Position numbers and translations under genes: made by a program. Below the pieces are notes generated by a model. The model saw only the letters and a program-made list of their open reading frames with translations. It did not search any database and was not told the DNA's origin. Positions 62,006-64,000 of a DNA stretch of 64,000 nucleotides are shown piece after piece (position 1 is the stretch's first letter; each line of letters opens with the position of its first letter). Location of the stretch: NCBI GenBank assembly GCA_949316235.1, contig OX438751.1:24333885-24397884 (forward strand), written 5' to 3'. Source of the stretch: Oegoconia quadripuncta. Lineage: Eukaryota; Arthropoda; Insecta; Lepidoptera; Autostichidae.

Positions 62006-62393
62006 CTGGAACAAGATAATAAGCATTTTATATTATGGTGAGATTGAACGTCAAAGTCTAAATCAAAATAATAACCATTGTTCGCGGAACTATAAAGGGG
62101 CGATTCTTATTTTCTTTATAGTTTTAATGTAGGCAAACCGCTTTATTACAAATTCACGTCTACCGGTTTATTGGCTGCATCAATGTCGCTGACCGTCCTT
62201 ACGGTCAGTCTTATGATCGACCTCGTCATCGACAACTTTTTGCACAAAACATCTATTTATGTCTTCTAAAGTTTTAACTAGTTCTTCTAGACTTCAAGAT
62301 AAACAAACCAACGATATTAAAAGCGAAATATCTTAGCACAATTTTCCAAGATTTTGAAGATGTATCTATAGTATCTACGTCATACAAAGACAT

Positions 62394-62672
62394 GACGACC
62401 TGTTTGGTGTAATGGTTAGCAACTCCGACCACTATACCAAAAGGTTGCGGGTTCGAATCCCGCTAGGGGCATATGTTTGTATGATGAATACGGACATGTG
62501 TACCCGAGTTATGGATGTTTTCATTTTATAATAAGTATTTATTTACAAAAAAATGTATTTATTTAGTATATCAACCATCTGGTATCCACAACACAAGCCT
62601 ATAGTTGCTTACTGTGGAACTAGATGGCGCTATGTATATGTCAAAGGATATTTATTTATTATTATTATTATT
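62394..62672 (+). mobile_element. SINE B, full length
   Basis: GACGACCTGTTTGGTGTAAT head, GGTTCGAATCCCGCTAGGGG B box, full body with ACTAGATGGCGCTATGTATA, ending in ATT units. Best-preserved copy. Confidence 0.9.
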
Positions 62673-62679
62673 ATAACCT

Positions 62680-63215
62680 TTAAACTTACAAGATATAAAA
62701 ATAAACTTGCGGATCCTGTTAGTCGTTTACACAAAATCACTAAGTTATTGTTAGGTCAATTTATTCGCCTTTATTAATATATTAATAAGGTTCCAATATA
62801 CATTCAAAATATAATTCTGAGAAGGCTTAATCCGTCCTGTTTTTCAGGCTTCTCGAGTGTAGGTCAGAGACTTTTTTTTATTTATTCTATATTTAAAAAG
62901 AAATCTTCATTTATCCAATGAGAGCCACACTGGACAGTATAAACCCTCTTAAATAAATTCAATCCCATCTAAAACAGCAAGATTGGATTCAATAAGCTAT
63001 TTGGACGTGGACGTATTCTGTCTAAATGTGCAAGTATATTTTTCCTTATTTTGATCACAAATTGTAACACAAAATCTATTTAAAAAGAATAACTCCTGAG
63101 TTTCTTGCTCATTATTATCTAGGAGTCAGATTTCTGAATGAGCAATAATTTTTTTAAGTTAAATGTAATGTTATCAAATGATATTTTTATCTTATGAAAT
63201 AAAATAAACCCCTCG
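62680..63215 (+). pseudogene. LINE C-terminus and 3'UTR
   Basis: Plus-strand pieces read NKLADPVSRLHKITKLLLGQ and, after a frameshift, NKVPIYIQN, parallel to 34415-34941; then AACTCCTGAGTTTCTTGCTC and TCTTATGAAATAAAATAAAC. Confidence 0.6.
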
Positions 63216-63224
63216 TTTTGAGAC

Positions 63225-63535
63225 CAAGTTTAAGAATCAAAGTAATTGCCCACATTTAATAACCTTACTGTATAGTTTAGGATGTGATGTCAGTGCATCG
63301 AGACTGATCCGGACATAAATATCCCGGGTAGATTCCGGCCTCGTGTCCCGGAGGATCGAGTGCCCGCCAGAGATTTATCCCCGGCCACCGCGTGCCCCGG
63401 GAAAAAACCTGATTAATTACTACATTCAAAGATGGAGGCGAGCGTAAGTCAGGACACAAGAAATAAATTAATTGAACGCTGGTACAGTCCTACGCATGTC
63501 TAGAAAGCTTTCACCACCATCTTCTGACACCAAAT
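63225..63535 (-). other. GC-rich open block
   Basis: 63275-63410 is very GC-rich (CCCGGGTAGATTCCGGCCTC, GGAGGATCGAGTGCCCGCCA) and open on the minus strand (GTRWPGINLWRALDPPGHEA, GIYPGYLCPDQSRCTDITS-stop). No donor or convincing acceptor and no known domain. Repeat or exon undecided. Confidence 0.25.
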
Positions 63536-63537
63536 TT

Positions 63538-63822
63538 GTAGCGGACAGCAATTAAATAATAAATAATAATAAATAAATATTATAAATATAAAGACATACA
63601 CACAACGCCATCTAGTTCCACATTAAGCAACTATAAGGCTTGTGTTGTGGATACCAGACGGTTGATATACTACACAAATACATTTTTTTTGGTAAATAAA
63701 TACATATATAAATGAAAAACATCCATAACTCGGGAACACATGTCTACATTCATCATACAAACATATGCCCCTAGCGGGATATACTATAATAGCCTATACC
63801 ATTATACCAAACAGGTCGTAGT
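63538..63822 (-). mobile_element. SINE B, minus orientation
   Basis: AATAAATAATAATAAATAAA tail, ACACAACGCCATCTAGTTCC, GATACCAGACGGTTGATATA and GCCCCTAGCGGGAT; the B box is broken (GATATACTATAATAG replaces it) and the A-box part ATTATACCAAACAGGTCGT remains. Confidence 0.8.
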
Positions 63823-63965
63823 TTCTAATAAAATATTGACTAAAAGAAGAAAGACAATTCCTTTATAGAAACTACAAATTAGGCGGCCTTATCACTAACA
63901 GCGATCTCTTCCAGGGTGTACCTTCCTTATTTAAACAATAAAGCGTATTTGAATTTGACAATTCC
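63822..63965. mobile_element. Opposed LINE 3' pieces
   Basis: 63870-63925 (GGCGGCCTTATCACTAACAG, CGATCTCTTCCAGGGTG) is the LINE 3'UTR of 54205/58440 in minus orientation; 63926-63960 (AAACAATAAAGCGTATTTGA) is a plus-oriented LINE tip. Confidence 0.45.
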
Positions 63966-64000
63966 TTTCCAATTCCAATTTAGTGTTATGGCTGATTACA

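Noticed and set aside
1..64000. CRISPR array, bacterial operon or phage-like system
   Set aside because: No regularly spaced identical repeats with unique spacers; the periodic arrays at 16921 and 56486 have degenerate 16-nt units, and the repeat content is insect.

Overview
The window looks like AT-rich intronic and intergenic DNA of a lepidopteran (moth or butterfly); the species cannot be told from the sequence. The evidence is the repeat content: three tRNA-headed SINE families in many copies, many 5'-truncated non-LTR (LINE) 3' ends that finish in AATAAA-like signals and short microsatellite tails, Helitron-type 3' ends, short inverted-repeat elements, and one complete BEL/Pao retrotransposon. 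No bacterial, organellar or rRNA sequence and no CRISPR array is visible.

Host gene content is sparse. Two minus-strand pieces look like real exons: an internal exon at 61932-62005 (consensus acceptor and GTAAGT donor) and a terminal exon with stop codon and downstream AATAAA at 27070-27261. Their phases are compatible, so they may be neighbouring exons of one gene whose ~34.7 kb intron is mostly repeats. I cannot name the gene. A CpG-rich island at 14812-15110 ending in a GTGAGT donor could be the first exon and promoter of another minus-strand gene. The open stretch at 281-395 reads plausibly as an exon on either strand.

Layout. 1-7 kb: R1-type and other LINE ends, a perfect (AGAAT)71 array, a SINE inside a MITE. 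7-18 kb: CR1-like, RTE and other LINE C-termini, a ~104-bp palindrome, back-to-back SINEs, a ~16-nt quasi-periodic array. 18-27 kb: a ~550-bp direct duplication, scattered SINE/LINE remnants, and long unassigned stretches. 27-31 kb: the terminal exon, an RTE remnant, a CTCF-like motif, and a mariner-type element with ~283-bp inverted repeats. 31-39 kb: SINE B copies (two interrupted), an R1-clade pseudogene with a tandem 3'UTR duplication, a Jockey-like RT remnant. 39.0-45.5 kb: the BEL/Pao element with identical 384-bp LTRs, a 5-bp target duplication and one intact 1903-codon gag-pol frame. 45.5-64 kb: foldback elements, a LINE with a ~360-codon RT fragment, a SINE split by a LINE end, a foldback element with 16-nt periodic arms split by an R1-clade insertion, and the internal host exon.

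The nested insertions give a relative history: SINE A, SINE B and the foldback elements were later hit by LINE fragments, and the BEL/Pao element is one of the youngest arrivals. Calls rest on reading motifs by eye; family names for truncated repeats are assignments from memory of clade hallmarks, not database matches.
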